Shown here: in pieces, positions 8,078 to 16,124 of the stretch
Numbering within the stretch: position 1 is the stretch's first letter
How the letters are laid out: each line of letters begins with the position of its first letter
Assembly: GCF_014287275.1 (NCBI RefSeq)
Contig: NZ_JACONZ010000004.1
Span: 248,001-312,000, forward strand
Length of the DNA stretch: 64,000 bases
Reading direction: 5' to 3'
Origin: Anaerofilum hominis
GTDB lineage: Bacteria > Bacillota > Clostridia > Oscillospirales > Ruminococcaceae
Translations under genes and position numbers: made by a program
Notes under the pieces: generated by a model
What the model saw: only the letters and a program-made list of their open reading frames with translations
The model's database searches: none
What the model was told of the DNA's origin: nothing

Positions 8078-9114
8078 GACGACATGCGGCGCTTTTGGCG
8101 GCGCTTTCCCTCTGCCTGGCCCTCACCGGGTGCTGGCAGCCGGTGAGTCTGGCCGAGCGGGCGGTGGTCAAGATGATCTGCGTCTCGCTGCACGGGGAGC
8201 AGTATGAAGTGAAGCTGGCGGCCTATGTGGCGGCGGACGGGGACGCGGAATCACAGGGGGAGAGCAAAACGGTTTTTGCGGAGGGCAGAGGGGACGCGGT
8301 GCGCACGGCGCTGCTGGACGCCCAGGAGGGCATTCAGCAGCAGGCCTTTTACGCGCAGAACGAACTGCTGCTGGTGGAGGAGCAGGCCGCCCGCAGCCGC
8401 CTGCAGGAGATCCTGACCTATTTTTCAGAGGAGCGTTCCTCCCGGCCCAACATGGCGGTCTTTGCTTACCGTGCAGAGGAGGAAGAGCAGCTTCTGGATA
8501 AAGAAAACATCGAGAAAACGGTGGAGAATCTGGAAAAGATGAAAAACGGCGACAGCGTGCGCGGCGGGCTGACCCAGATGATCTACCGGTTTGATTTAAA
8601 AGGGGAGCGGCAGGACTTTTTTCTGCTGCCGCGGCTGCAGGCGGGAGAAGAGGGGGCGGTGGAGACCGACCGGCTTCTTTTCCTGCGCGGGGGGCGCGAG
8701 GTCCTGTCTCTGAAAGGGGAAGAAAAAACTTTGGCGGAACTTCTTCTGGGCGGCGCGGAGAGCTATCAATACCAGAACGGGGAGGATAGCTGCACGGTGA
8801 GCGACCTGCGCACCGCGTTTTCGGTCTCCGCGCAGGGCACGCCGCAGCTCTCGGTGCGGCTGAGCGGGGAAGTGCGCGACGCGCCGGCCGGCTGCGCTCC
8901 CGAGGCGCTGGAGAGCAGCGTCGAACGCCGGCTGGAAGAGACGTTTTCCTCTCTTTATCAAAAATGTTATCTTGAGCAGGAGTTGGACCCTTTTCAGTTT
9001 GGCTGGTGGTTTGAGACCCGGGATGCCCGGCGCTATGGAGCGCTGCTGCGGGAGAAGAAACTGTTCGGCGAGGACACGCTGTCCTTTGACGCGGTGATCA
9101 CAGTCGACCCCTGA
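8074..9114 (+). CDS. gerC: spore germination receptor subunit C (Ger(x)C lipoprotein)
   Basis: A 346-residue lipoprotein. It has MRRHAALLAALSLCLALTGC with lipobox LTGC at the N-terminus, then the CWQP(V/D)-type start of mature GerC proteins, and a C-terminal domain ending with the SLYQKCYLEQELDPFQFGW region that corresponds to the conserved C-terminal domain of GerC (usually ...DPFGFG). It overlaps gerB by 4 bases and completes the ABC receptor operon. GerC is attached to the outer face of the inner spore membrane and is needed for receptor function. Overall similarity to well-studied GerC proteins looks low, as is normal for this subunit. Confidence 0.9.
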   Translation: MRRHAALLAALSLCLALTGCWQPVSLAERAVVKMICVSLHGEQYEVKLAAYVAADGDAESQGESKTVFAEGRGDAVRTALLDAQEGIQQQAFYAQNELLLVEEQAARSRLQEILTYFSEERSSRPNMAVFAYRAEEEEQLLDKENIEKTVENLEKMKNGDSVRGGLTQMIYRFDLKGERQDFFLLPRLQAGEEGAVETDRLLFLRGGREVLSLKGEEKTLAELLLGGAESYQYQNGEDSCTVSDLRTAFSVSAQGTPQLSVRLSGEVRDAPAGCAPEALESSVERRLEETFSSLYQKCYLEQELDPFQFGWWFETRDARRYGALLREKKLFGEDTLSFDAVITVDP

Positions 9115-9678
9115 GAGGAAGATGGTTTTTTGCCGGGGCGGAAAAGCGCAGAAAATGGAAATGCCCCGCCTGCGCCCAGAGCGGTAAAACAGCAAAAGGG
9201 CGTTTTGCCCCATTGTCCGCAGGACCGCTGTGAAAGACAGCGGCGGACGGGCCGCTTGTCGTTTTGCTTTGCCTGCCCCGCAGGAGAGGGGCGGGGGAGT
9301 TTTGGGGGAGGTCGGCCCCTTTCGCGGACTGATCCAGGAAGCCGCAGCTCTGCGGCCAGTCCCGCCGCGCGCTGCCCCTCGCTGCGGCGGATGGAAACGG
9401 GACCGTTTGGGATGAACTGTTTTTCAGATGACCCTGAAAAGGAGCTGCGGCGGGGGACTGGGGATCCCGGCCCAGGCAAAAGTCCGGCCGGTTCTCCCCG
9501 CCGCCCCGCCTGTGATGCGTGGGCGGTCATGCCTGCACGATCCCCATGACCGGGCGCGCGGAAAAGGGCGCGGGTGCCGCTTTTTGCCGGGCAGCGCTGC
9601 GCCGCCGCACCGGGCCTGTCCGCCCTTGCGGCGCGGCTTTGTTGGCCCGAGGCTGTCTGCCTGTGCTGCAAAAAAAGA
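9115..9678. other. gene-free GC-rich interval after the ger operon
   Basis: I see no credible coding sequence here. The open frames in both directions are the usual by-product of high GC, have no ribosome-binding site and show no family motif. There are small hairpins, for example CCGCTGTGAAAGACAGCGG near 9225-9243, but no clear terminator directly after gerC. Confidence 0.5.
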
Positions 9679-9728
9679 AAAAGGCGTGTCTCTGCCGGGG
9701 GTCGGCCCGGTCGGAGACACGCCTTTTT
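9679..9728. terminator. bidirectional rho-independent terminator after the cytidine deaminase gene
   Basis: AAAGGCGTGTCTC pairs with GAGACACGCCTTT across a 21-nt GC-rich loop, with A-rich sequence before and T-rich sequence after. It can stop minus-strand transcripts from the deaminase pair and plus-strand readthrough. Confidence 0.88.
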
Positions 9729-9825
9729 GAGCATTTCCGCAGGGGAAGCTCTATTTTTGATCCTTGCCGCGCAGTCCTGGCAGGGTGCCGCTCCCGGCAC
9801 CCTGCGCCTGCGGGGCGGTGCGGGG

Positions 9826-10251
9826 TCAGAGGCGGTCCTGTCCCCACCAGTGAGGGGCAAGTTCGCGCAGCCTTATGCTCTGATCGCTCTGCGGGCCAAG
9901 AAGCACTTCGGTCTCGCTGTTTTCAGGGTCCATCTGCAGCAAAAAGTCGCAGCAGGCGCCGCAGGGCACGCCCGTCCGGCCGTCCGGCATCAGCACGACC
10001 AGCTTCAATACGCGCCCCTGCCCGCAGGTGATCATCTGCGCGGCTGCGGCCCGCTCCGCGCACATGCCAAGCCCGCAGGCCATATCGATGCACACGCCGG
10101 TATAAACAGTTTCGTCGGCGGCCAGCAGCGCAGCGGCCACGCCTCCCGCCTCCGCGAAAGGGGAAAGCGCACGCGGGCGCTGTACCTCACGCGCACGGCT
10201 GTACAGTTCTTCCCACCCTGCGCGCGCCCCGGCGCCCCGGCCGGCGCTCAC
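9826..10251 (-). CDS. cytidine deaminase-like nucleoside deaminase
   Basis: A 141-residue zinc-dependent deaminase. The catalytic signature is present as C64-A-E66 (MCAERAAA) and P96-C97-G-A-C100, giving three cysteine zinc ligands and the proton-shuttling glutamate, as in homotetrameric bacterial cytidine deaminases. The residues after the second motif (CCDFLLQM) differ from the usual CRQ of cytidine deaminase, so a related substrate (as in blasticidin-S deaminase-like proteins) is possible. It starts at GTG 10251, overlapping the upstream 71-codon gene by 4 bases. In Bacillus cdd sits between dgkA and era; here that position is empty and this gene is 6 kb away on the other strand. Confidence 0.85.
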   Translation of the reverse strand: MSAGRGAGARAGWEELYSRAREVQRPRALSPFAEAGGVAAALLAADETVYTGVCIDMACGLGMCAERAAAAQMITCGQGRVLKLVVLMPDGRTGVPCGACCDFLLQMDPENSETEVLLGPQSDQSIRLRELAPHWWGQDRL

Positions 10252-10463
10252 AGCTGAAACTCCTCAGGCGAAAATTCAGGCAGCCGCGGCTGGCGCTTCG
10301 GCACCCGTTTCAGGGGGGAATAGAGGAATTTGCGGCAGGAATAATAGGGGGACACCATCCCCTTTTTGATGCAGAGGATCATTACATTATCCGATGCCCG
10401 GCGGCCATACTCGCAGTATTCGCAGGCAGGGGAGATGTCCCCGGAGAAAAGCCCGTTTTTCAT
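10248..10463 (-). CDS. small four-cysteine protein, unknown function
   Basis: A 71-residue protein with the pattern C-E-Y-C-E-Y-G near residue 14-17, then C31-x-KKG and Y-S-C-R-K about residue 43. Four cysteines in this spacing suggest a small zinc-binding fold. The basic C-terminal half (KRVPKRQPRLPEF) could contact nucleic acid, but this is inference. It is immediately upstream of, and overlaps by 4 bases, the deaminase gene (GTGA), which implies cotranslation. Similar short Cys-rich proteins are common in Ruminococcaceae-type genomes, with no known role as far as I can recall. Confidence 0.7.
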   Translation of the reverse strand: MKNGLFSGDISPACEYCEYGRRASDNVMILCIKKGMVSPYYSCRKFLYSPLKRVPKRQPRLPEFSPEEFQL

Positions 10464-10770
10464 TTAAAGACCCAACGCCCCTTTCCGGCAGGTGTGTTTT
10501 GAAGATCTGTGGAGGCCGTGCGGCCGCGGCCCCCATCATGAAAGCGCAGGCCGTGCGGAACAGGCATCAAAGACGGGCAAAATGCCTGCCGCGCCATGCC
10601 CTTTCCCGCCCGGCAAAATCGGTTTTGCCCCAAAGCGCGCGCCCCCGCCCCCTTGAGGGCAGCTGCCCTGCACTACTGCCAAAACAGCCTGCGGCCATCC
10701 TGTATTGCCTGGCGGTAAAAAGCAGCGTATTTCGATGCGCTGCAGTTTGGGGTGAGGCGGCAGGGCCAGT

Positions 10771-11050
10771 AAAAAACTTATCTCTATTCGCCGTGGCCTG
10801 TGGACAGGTCGCATGACTGCTAAAAAACAGCCTGCGTTTTGCTCCGGCTATTTTTTATTGCTGCGCAATAAAAAGACTTATCTTGATTGGCCCCACCCTC
10901 GCCGCTTACGCGGCAACCGGGCGAATGGCCGAAAAAATAACTTTACAGCTATTTTATTGCTGCTCAATAAAAAACAACTTATTTCGATTCGCCGTGGCCT
11001 GAGGACAGGCCACATGGCTACTAAAAAAATAGCCTCCGGCTATTTTTTTA
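10771..11050. repeat. cluster of three tandem copies of a dispersed ~95-bp palindromic repeat
   Basis: Three head-to-tail units (about 10771-10853, 10854-10950, 10951-11050) share TTTTATTGC(n4)GCAATAAAAA, then ACTTATCTTGATT(G/C)GCC, a GC-rich hairpin and a closing GGCTATTTTTT. Units A and C share GCCGTGGCCTG(T/A)GGACAGG; unit B shares its core with the copies near 54.3 kb (inverted) and 61.2 kb. A more degenerate copy may lie at 10700-10745. The last hairpin, AAAATAGCCTCCGGCTATTTT (about 11027-11047), probably also terminates ylbJ on the minus strand. The rest of 10464-10770 has no gene that I can support. Confidence 0.85.
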
Positions 11051-12166
11051 TTATACGTCTTTTTTCTTTCGGCGTAAAGGCGTCCTGGTCACGAGTTCGC
11101 TGCAGAAAACCGCCAGCAGCAAAAAGAGAAAAAAGGAGGCCTCCCGCGGCAGCCGGAAAGGCAGGATCAGCCGTTCCACTGCGGCTGCCGCTGCTGCCGT
11201 GGTCTCTTCTCCGGGCAGAAAACGCAAAAAGAGCTGCAGCAGCAGACAGGTGAGCGGAAAATGCAGCAGCCGGGAGCAGGCCAGCGGCAGCACGCGGATC
11301 TCGGGCGAGAGCAGGGCGCGCAGCTGCGCAAAGGCGGAGAGCCCGAGGGCGCTGAGGGAGAGCGCGCAGAAGAGAAGCGACGGCAGGCCCTCCAACAGGC
11401 TGGCCGCGCGGCAGCCTGCGCTGACCTCCAGCAGGGCGCCTGCCAGCGCCGCAGCCCAGCCCGGCGCGCCCTGTGGGATCAAAAGGCTGCAGAGCAGCCC
11501 GAACAGCAGCACAAAACCGCAGATGCGCAGCATCGTCTCCACCGCCGCGCTCACCGCAGACACCAGCAAGCCGGCGGCATCGGGCTGCCGGGCCGCTTCT
11601 GCGGGCGCTGCCGTACTGGGCGGCAGCGCCCCTGTGCGCCCGGTCAGCAGCCGGGCTGCCAGCGGCGCGCTGATGAGGGAGGCCAGCATCAGGCTGCACA
11701 GCAGCGCCGTGCCCTGGCGCAGGCTGCCCAGCATGGCATACCCCACGGCGGAGATGACAAAAGCCGGGCCCTCCCCTGCGGCGGCGCACAGCAGCACCTC
11801 CGCCTGGCGGGCGGTGATCTCCCCGCGCCGGTAAAGCGCGTCGATGCTGCACCCGGCGGCGGCAAACCCGCCCAGCAGCCCCATGGCCAGCGCCGCCCCG
11901 GCTTCGCGGCTGCGGATGCCCAACAGGCGGCAGTAAGGGGCAAACGGCGCCCCCAGCAGCCGGGCGGCCCCGCTGTCCAGGATGAGACGTGTGAGGACAA
12001 GAAACGGGAAAAGCGCTGGGATCAGGCTGTTGTAGCAGCGCGTCAGCCCCTCTTTTACGCCTGCTGCGGCGGCATCCGGCCGCAGCAGGATCAGCACCGC
12101 ACACCCCAGCAGGGCGGCGGCGCAGACGGGAGATCTCCACGAGGCTTTTTGAACGGTCGGATTCAT
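11051..12166 (-). CDS. ylbJ: sporulation integral membrane protein YlbJ (nucleoside-recognition/Gate domain)
   Basis: A 371-residue polytopic membrane protein. Two Gate-type segments are visible: LTRCYNSLIPALFPFLVLTRLIL near the start, and LLVSAVSAAVETMLRICGFVLLFGLL in the second half. Between them lie LLGGFAAAGCSIDALYRRGEIT and CAAAGEGPAFVISAVG, which match the conserved loops of YlbJ/SpoVV. In B. subtilis, SpoVV (YlbJ) is a sigma-E protein needed for dipicolinic acid transport into the forespore. I prefer the ATG at 12166 because GGGGGTG lies 6 bases upstream; a TTG at 12181 is possible. It is divergent from yqfC-yqfD, another sigma-E pair. Confidence 0.9.
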   Translation of the reverse strand: MNPTVQKASWRSPVCAAALLGCAVLILLRPDAAAAGVKEGLTRCYNSLIPALFPFLVLTRLILDSGAARLLGAPFAPYCRLLGIRSREAGAALAMGLLGGFAAAGCSIDALYRRGEITARQAEVLLCAAAGEGPAFVISAVGYAMLGSLRQGTALLCSLMLASLISAPLAARLLTGRTGALPPSTAAPAEAARQPDAAGLLVSAVSAAVETMLRICGFVLLFGLLCSLLIPQGAPGWAAALAGALLEVSAGCRAASLLEGLPSLLFCALSLSALGLSAFAQLRALLSPEIRVLPLACSRLLHFPLTCLLLQLFLRFLPGEETTAAAAAAVERLILPFRLPREASFFLFLLLAVFCSELVTRTPLRRKKKDV

Positions 12167-12184
12167 AACAAGCACCCCCAAAGG

Positions 12185-12213
12185 ATATATATGTGTGAAC
12201 GGGTCGTTTTATC
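12185..12213 (-). promoter_or_regulatory. possible sigma-E promoter of ylbJ
   Basis: On the minus strand GATAAAA (12213-12207) and CATATATAT (12193-12185) are 13 bases apart, resembling the sigma-E boxes (ATA-type -35, CATACA-T -10), about 20 bases before the ylbJ start. The match is partial. Confidence 0.3.
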
Positions 12214-12271
12214 GCACCGCGGCGCGGCGGGGCAAAACGGCCGATGCAGGCGGGCGAAAGGGTGTGGCGGT

Positions 12272-12589
12272 TTGGCAAGAGGGCGTAAAAAGAGAGACGG
12301 CCCCAAAAAAATTCTCTCCTCAATTTTCCAGATGCCGCCGCCGGAGCTTTATACAGGCGCGATGCTGCACATCAACTGCAACGGTTCGGTACAGGTGGAC
12401 AACAGCAGAGGCATCGTGCTATATAATGAAAACGCCGTGGAACTGGACATGGGCAAAACGCGGGTGCGGCTGTCCGGGGACGATCTGGCGCTGGAAACGG
12501 TGGAGAAAGGGATCGTGCTGGTGCGCGGGAGGATCTTCAACCTGGAATTCTTCTACAGCGCCGGGGAGGATCAAAAAAGGCGCGGGTAA
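12272..12589 (+). CDS. yqfC: sporulation protein YqfC
   Basis: A 105-residue product with the YqfC pattern: a basic N-terminus (ARGRKKRDGPKKIL), FQMPPPELYTGAMLHINCNG in place of the usual LPKDVxLxxPxITxxG, then VDNSRGIVLYNENAVEL, a RLSGDDLAL strand and a closing RGRIFNLEFFY. The TTG at 12272 gives the family's usual length and basic start; the first ATG in frame (12332) would remove the N-terminal helix. YqfC is a small sigma-E-controlled protein of unknown biochemical role, always paired with yqfD, which follows after 39 bases. YabP is a paralogous alternative, but the neighbour decides for YqfC. Confidence 0.85.
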   Translation: MARGRKKRDGPKKILSSIFQMPPPELYTGAMLHINCNGSVQVDNSRGIVLYNENAVELDMGKTRVRLSGDDLALETVEKGIVLVRGRIFNLEFFYSAGEDQKRRG

Positions 12590-12628
12590 ACGCGCAGAAC
12601 GACTGTCGCGGAAAAAGGGGGCAGGGAG

Positions 12629-13798
12629 ATGCTGTTCGAGCGGGCCGCGGGCTGGCTGCTGGGAAAGGTCAAGTTTTCGGCGGAGGGCGGGTCCTATGAA
12701 AAGATGCTGAACCGCTGTACCGATATGGGACTCACGCTGGCGGGGCTGCGCCCCACCCCCACGGGGGTGACCGGCTGGATGCCGGCGCGGGACTATAAAA
12801 AGGTTCATCGCGCGGCTCTTCACTGCCACTGCCGCCTGCGGGTGGTCAAAAAACGCGGCCTGCCCTTTCTGCTGCGCCGCTATTGGGGGCGCTGGGGGCT
12901 GCTGCTGGGGCCGGTGGTGTTCGTCTCGCTCTGTCTGTATCTGCCCGGGACCCTCTGGTGCGTGCGGTACTACGATGTGCCGCAGCGCTATCAGCAGGAG
13001 ATCGGCGCGGTGCTGGCAGCCAACGGCGTCTATGCGGGCATCCGGCCCACCGACGACCAGCTGCGCCGGGTGCGGCAGGTCGTCCTGCTGCAGTCGGAGG
13101 ATCTGGCAGACGTCTCGCTGAACTTTGTGAAAGGCAGGCTCGTCGTGGAGGTCAGCGAGCGCACGGCCCGCCCGGAGCTGGAAAAACACGCCCCGGGGGA
13201 TATCATTGCCTCAAAAGCCGGGATCATCGACCACCTCGACGTGGCCCACGGGTTTGCGGCGGTGCTGCAGGGACAGCGGGTGAGCGAGGGGGAACTGCTG
13301 GTCTCGGGCACCTATGTGGACGACAAGACGGGCAGCGTGGTCATCACCCCGGCCGAGGCCCGGGTGATCGCCCGCACGGAAAAGATCTACACGGTCAACC
13401 AGCCGCTGCACTTTGTCGCACATGTGCCCACGGGAGAGGTGCTGGAATACCGCACCATCCTGCTGGGGGACCGGCGCATCGAGCTGGGCAGCATGGCGCA
13501 GCTGCCGCAGTTTTACTCTGAAGAGGTCCGCTACGAGCAGGCGACGGTGTTCGGATTCGTCCTGCCCGCAGTCCTGGAGATCCGTTCCGTCTACCCGGAA
13601 GAGGAGAGCGAGATCCTGCTCACGGAGGAAGCGGCAAAAAACCGCGCGAAATTCCGGCTGGACCGGGCGCTGGCGGAGGACGGCCAGACCGAGCAGGTGA
13701 TCTCCGCCGCCTATGCGGGGGAGATGCAGGGGGAGGAATACGTCGCCACCCTGACCGTGGAGCGGCTGGAGGATATCGCGTTTGCCATCCCAAAATAA
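12629..13798 (+). CDS. yqfD: sporulation protein YqfD
   Basis: A 389-residue sporulation protein of the YqfD family. It has an N-terminal soluble part with GYVEVxxxG-like strands (WLLGKVKFSAEGG), a single membrane segment around residues 85-110 (LLLGPVVFVSLCLYLPGTLW), and a long extracytoplasmic part containing LRRVRQVVLLQSEDLADVSLNFVKG, a beta-rich POTRA-like stretch, then EGELLVSG. The C-terminus ends with EEYVATLTVERLEDIA, which fits the conserved TVExxEDIA ending. It follows yqfC directly and precedes phoH, as in Bacillus. It acts in the mother cell during spore formation; mechanism unknown. Confidence 0.92.
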   Translation: MLFERAAGWLLGKVKFSAEGGSYEKMLNRCTDMGLTLAGLRPTPTGVTGWMPARDYKKVHRAALHCHCRLRVVKKRGLPFLLRRYWGRWGLLLGPVVFVSLCLYLPGTLWCVRYYDVPQRYQQEIGAVLAANGVYAGIRPTDDQLRRVRQVVLLQSEDLADVSLNFVKGRLVVEVSERTARPELEKHAPGDIIASKAGIIDHLDVAHGFAAVLQGQRVSEGELLVSGTYVDDKTGSVVITPAEARVIARTEKIYTVNQPLHFVAHVPTGEVLEYRTILLGDRRIELGSMAQLPQFYSEEVRYEQATVFGFVLPAVLEIRSVYPEEESEILLTEEAAKNRAKFRLDRALAEDGQTEQVISAAYAGEMQGEEYVATLTVERLEDIAFAIPK

Positions 13799-13977
13799 AA
13801 GCTCCCACGCGCGGGACGGGGAGGGACGCGGCGCGGGGAGACCTCTCTGTTCCGGGGTACGGCGGGACAAAAAAACGCTCTCCGGCACGCCTGTAAAAGG
13901 TCTGCGGCGCAAAATCAAAAAATAACAAAAAAGCAACAATTTTACACGAAAATTACCTGTTAGAAGCCTGAGGAATG

Positions 13978-13986
13978 TGTTATAAT
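13978..13986 (+). promoter_or_regulatory. extended -10 promoter upstream of phoH
   Basis: TGTTATAAT gives a TG-n-TATAAT extended -10 element, 78 bases before the phoH start, with AT-rich DNA upstream but no good -35 at 17 bases. This suggests that phoH and its followers can be transcribed independently of yqfC-yqfD. Confidence 0.45.
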
Positions 13987-14063
13987 AAATCAAACGGCAA
14001 AATTTTGGCTATTTTGCCAAAATGAACCGCGGGTTTTATAGTCAAAAAGCGAGGAGGGCCTGC

Positions 14064-15053
14064 ATGGCGGAACGGCTGCTGAATCTGGATTCCATCGACG
14101 ACGCGCTGGCGGTACTGGGCAGCGGGGATGAAAATATAAAAAAGATCGAGCGCGAGTTCGGCGTGTGCGCCGTCTGCCGGGGCACAGAGATCAAGGTGAC
14201 GGGCGAAGAGGCTGCGGTGGACGGCGCCGGGCGGGCCATCGACGCCATGCTGCAGCTGTGGCGCTCCAAGACGCCGCTGGACGAGCAGGCGCTGCACTAC
14301 TGCATCTCGCTGGCGGCCTCCGGCGACGAGGGCAGGGTAAAAGAGCTGACAGGGGATTTTATCGCCCTGACCGCCAAGGGCAAGCCGGTGCGCCCCAAGA
14401 CCCTGGGGCAGAAAGCCTATATCGACGCCATCCGCGCAAATACCATCACGTTCGGGGTGGGGCCCGCCGGTACCGGCAAGACCTATTTGGCGGTGGCAAT
14501 GGCCGTGCGGGCGTTCAAATCGCACGAGATCGCCCGCATCATCCTCACCCGCCCCGCGGTGGAAGCGGGGGAAAAGCTGGGCTTTTTGCCCGGCGATCTG
14601 CAGAACAAGGTCGACCCGTATCTGCGCCCGCTCTACGACGGCCTGTTTGAAATGCTGGGGCCGGACACGTATCAGAAGCTGCTGGAAAAAGGGGTCATCG
14701 AGGTGGCGCCCCTTGCCTATATGCGGGGCCGCACGCTGGACGATTCCTTTATTATCCTGGATGAGGCGCAGAACACCACGCCGGAACAGATGAAGATGTT
14801 CCTCACCCGCATGGGCATGAACAGCAAGGTGGTGGTCAACGGCGACGTCACCCAGATCGACCTGCCGGAAAAATCGCGCAGCGGCCTGATCGAGGCGACG
14901 GCGATCCTGAAAAACATCGAGGGCATCGCCTGCGTCCGGCTGTCGGACAAGGACGTGGTGCGCCACCGCCTGGTGCAGGAGATCGTGCGCGCGTATGAGA
15001 AAGCGGGCGCAAAAAGGCAGGCCGCGGGGCGCACCCGCGCCCACCGCAGCTAG
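14064..15053 (+). CDS. phoH: PhoH-family P-loop ATPase
   Basis: A 329-residue PhoH-like protein. Walker A is GPAGTGKT at residues 133-140, Walker B is FIILDEAQN about residue 233, and the motifs ILTRPAVEAGEKLGFLPGD and DLPEKSRSGL are those of the PhoH fold, related to the N-terminal ATPase domain of SF1 RNA/DNA helicases. The N-terminal 100 residues form the KH-like part seen in longer bacterial PhoH proteins. The ATG at 14064 has a GAGGAGGG site. It lies next to ybeY, a conserved pairing that points to a role in RNA metabolism or ribosome quality control. The yqfF (pgpH) gene that separates them in Bacillus is absent. Confidence 0.95.
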   Translation: MAERLLNLDSIDDALAVLGSGDENIKKIEREFGVCAVCRGTEIKVTGEEAAVDGAGRAIDAMLQLWRSKTPLDEQALHYCISLAASGDEGRVKELTGDFIALTAKGKPVRPKTLGQKAYIDAIRANTITFGVGPAGTGKTYLAVAMAVRAFKSHEIARIILTRPAVEAGEKLGFLPGDLQNKVDPYLRPLYDGLFEMLGPDTYQKLLEKGVIEVAPLAYMRGRTLDDSFIILDEAQNTTPEQMKMFLTRMGMNSKVVVNGDVTQIDLPEKSRSGLIEATAILKNIEGIACVRLSDKDVVRHRLVQEIVRAYEKAGAKRQAAGRTRAHRS

Positions 15054-15124
15054 GCGCCGGACAACATTTTCCCGGCTCCGAGCCGGGTGGAAAAATATTT
15101 TGGGGGAAGGAAAGGACAGGCCTT

Positions 15125-15619
15125 ATGCACAACAAAGTTTATATCACCAACCAGCAGAATGCCGTCAAGATCCCGACCGGCATCCGCATCCTCATCCGCC
15201 GCAGCTGCAACGCAGTGCTGGAGATGGAGGGCTTTGAGGGCCCTGCGGAGATCAGCGTGACTTTTGTGGATAACGCGCACATTGCGCAGCTGAACGGCCA
15301 ATACCGCGACAAGCCGGTGGAGACGGATGTTCTCAGCTTCCCGCTGGGCAGCGACGGAAAATACGATATCAACGCAGAGACCGGCGCGGCCATGCTGGGC
15401 GACGTGGTGATCTCGATGGAAAAGGCCTGCGAGCAGGCCAATATCTACGGCCATTCGCTGCAGCGGGAGGTCGCCTTTTTGACCGTGCATTCCATGCTGC
15501 ACCTGTTGGGCTACGACCATGTGGACGGCGGCCTGGCCGAGGTGCGCATGCGGGAAAAAGAAGAAAAGGTGCTGGTAAAGCTGGGGCTGCCCCGCACCAT
15601 CGCCTACACGCCGGAATAA
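15125..15619 (+). CDS. ybeY: endoribonuclease YbeY (rRNA maturation factor)
   Basis: A 164-residue protein with the YbeY zinc site H122-S-M-L-H126-LLGYD-H132 and the upstream conserved arginine/asparagine region (NGQYRDKPVETDVLSFPL). YbeY is a single-strand-specific metallo-endoribonuclease needed for 16S rRNA 3' maturation and ribosome quality control. A GGAAGGAAAGG site precedes the ATG. It sits between phoH and dgkA with gaps of 71 and 16 bases, as part of the phoH-ybeY-dgkA-era block. Confidence 0.96.
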   Translation: MHNKVYITNQQNAVKIPTGIRILIRRSCNAVLEMEGFEGPAEISVTFVDNAHIAQLNGQYRDKPVETDVLSFPLGSDGKYDINAETGAAMLGDVVISMEKACEQANIYGHSLQREVAFLTVHSMLHLLGYDHVDGGLAEVRMREKEEKVLVKLGLPRTIAYTPE

Positions 15620-15635
15620 AAAAGGGGGCCGTCCC

Positions 15636-16124
15636 TTGCGGAAAAGCGGCTTTTTTCGTGGTTTTGCCTACGCCTGGTCCGGCTTTCTCACCGCCGTGCG
15701 GGAAGAGCGCAACCTGCGCTTTCACTTGGTAGCGGGCGCGTTTGTGCTGTATTTTTCCCGCTTTTATGATTTTACACGGGGGGAAAGGCTGCTGCTGGTG
15801 GCGCTGATCTGCGGCGTCGTGGCGCTGGAACTCGTCAACTCGTCCATCGAGCGGGCGGTCGCCCGGCCCGGGCCGGACAAGTTTTTCATCGCCGGGGCGG
15901 TCAAGGACATGGCGGCCGCAGCGGTGCTGGTTTTCAGCATCGGGGCGGCGGTGTGCGGCGTGGTGCTTTTTTTCGATCCGGCGGCGCTGCGCGCGGCGGC
16001 GGTTTATTTCTTCTCCGCCTGGTACCGGCTGCCGCTGCTGCTGGCGGCCGCCGGGGCGGGGTATTTCTTTATATTTCACTACAGAAAAGGAGCGCACAGT
16101 TTTGACCTCTTCGACCGGGACTAA
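15636..16124 (+). CDS. dgkA: diacylglycerol/undecaprenol kinase family membrane protein
   Basis: A 162-residue membrane protein of the DgkA family: FFRGFAYAWSGFLTAVREERNLRFHL at the N-terminus, then ELVNSSIERAVAR with the catalytic glutamates and asparagine, then KDMAAAAVLV. In Gram-positive bacteria this family phosphorylates undecaprenol to regenerate the lipid carrier. It is longer than typical (about 120-130 residues) because of an added C-terminal membrane helix (LPLLLAAAGAGYFFIF). The start at TTG 15636 is set by GGGGG upstream. The 3' end overlaps the start of era by 23 bases. Confidence 0.93.
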   Translation: MRKSGFFRGFAYAWSGFLTAVREERNLRFHLVAGAFVLYFSRFYDFTRGERLLLVALICGVVALELVNSSIERAVARPGPDKFFIAGAVKDMAAAAVLVFSIGAAVCGVVLFFDPAALRAAAVYFFSAWYRLPLLLAAAGAGYFFIFHYRKGAHSFDLFDRD

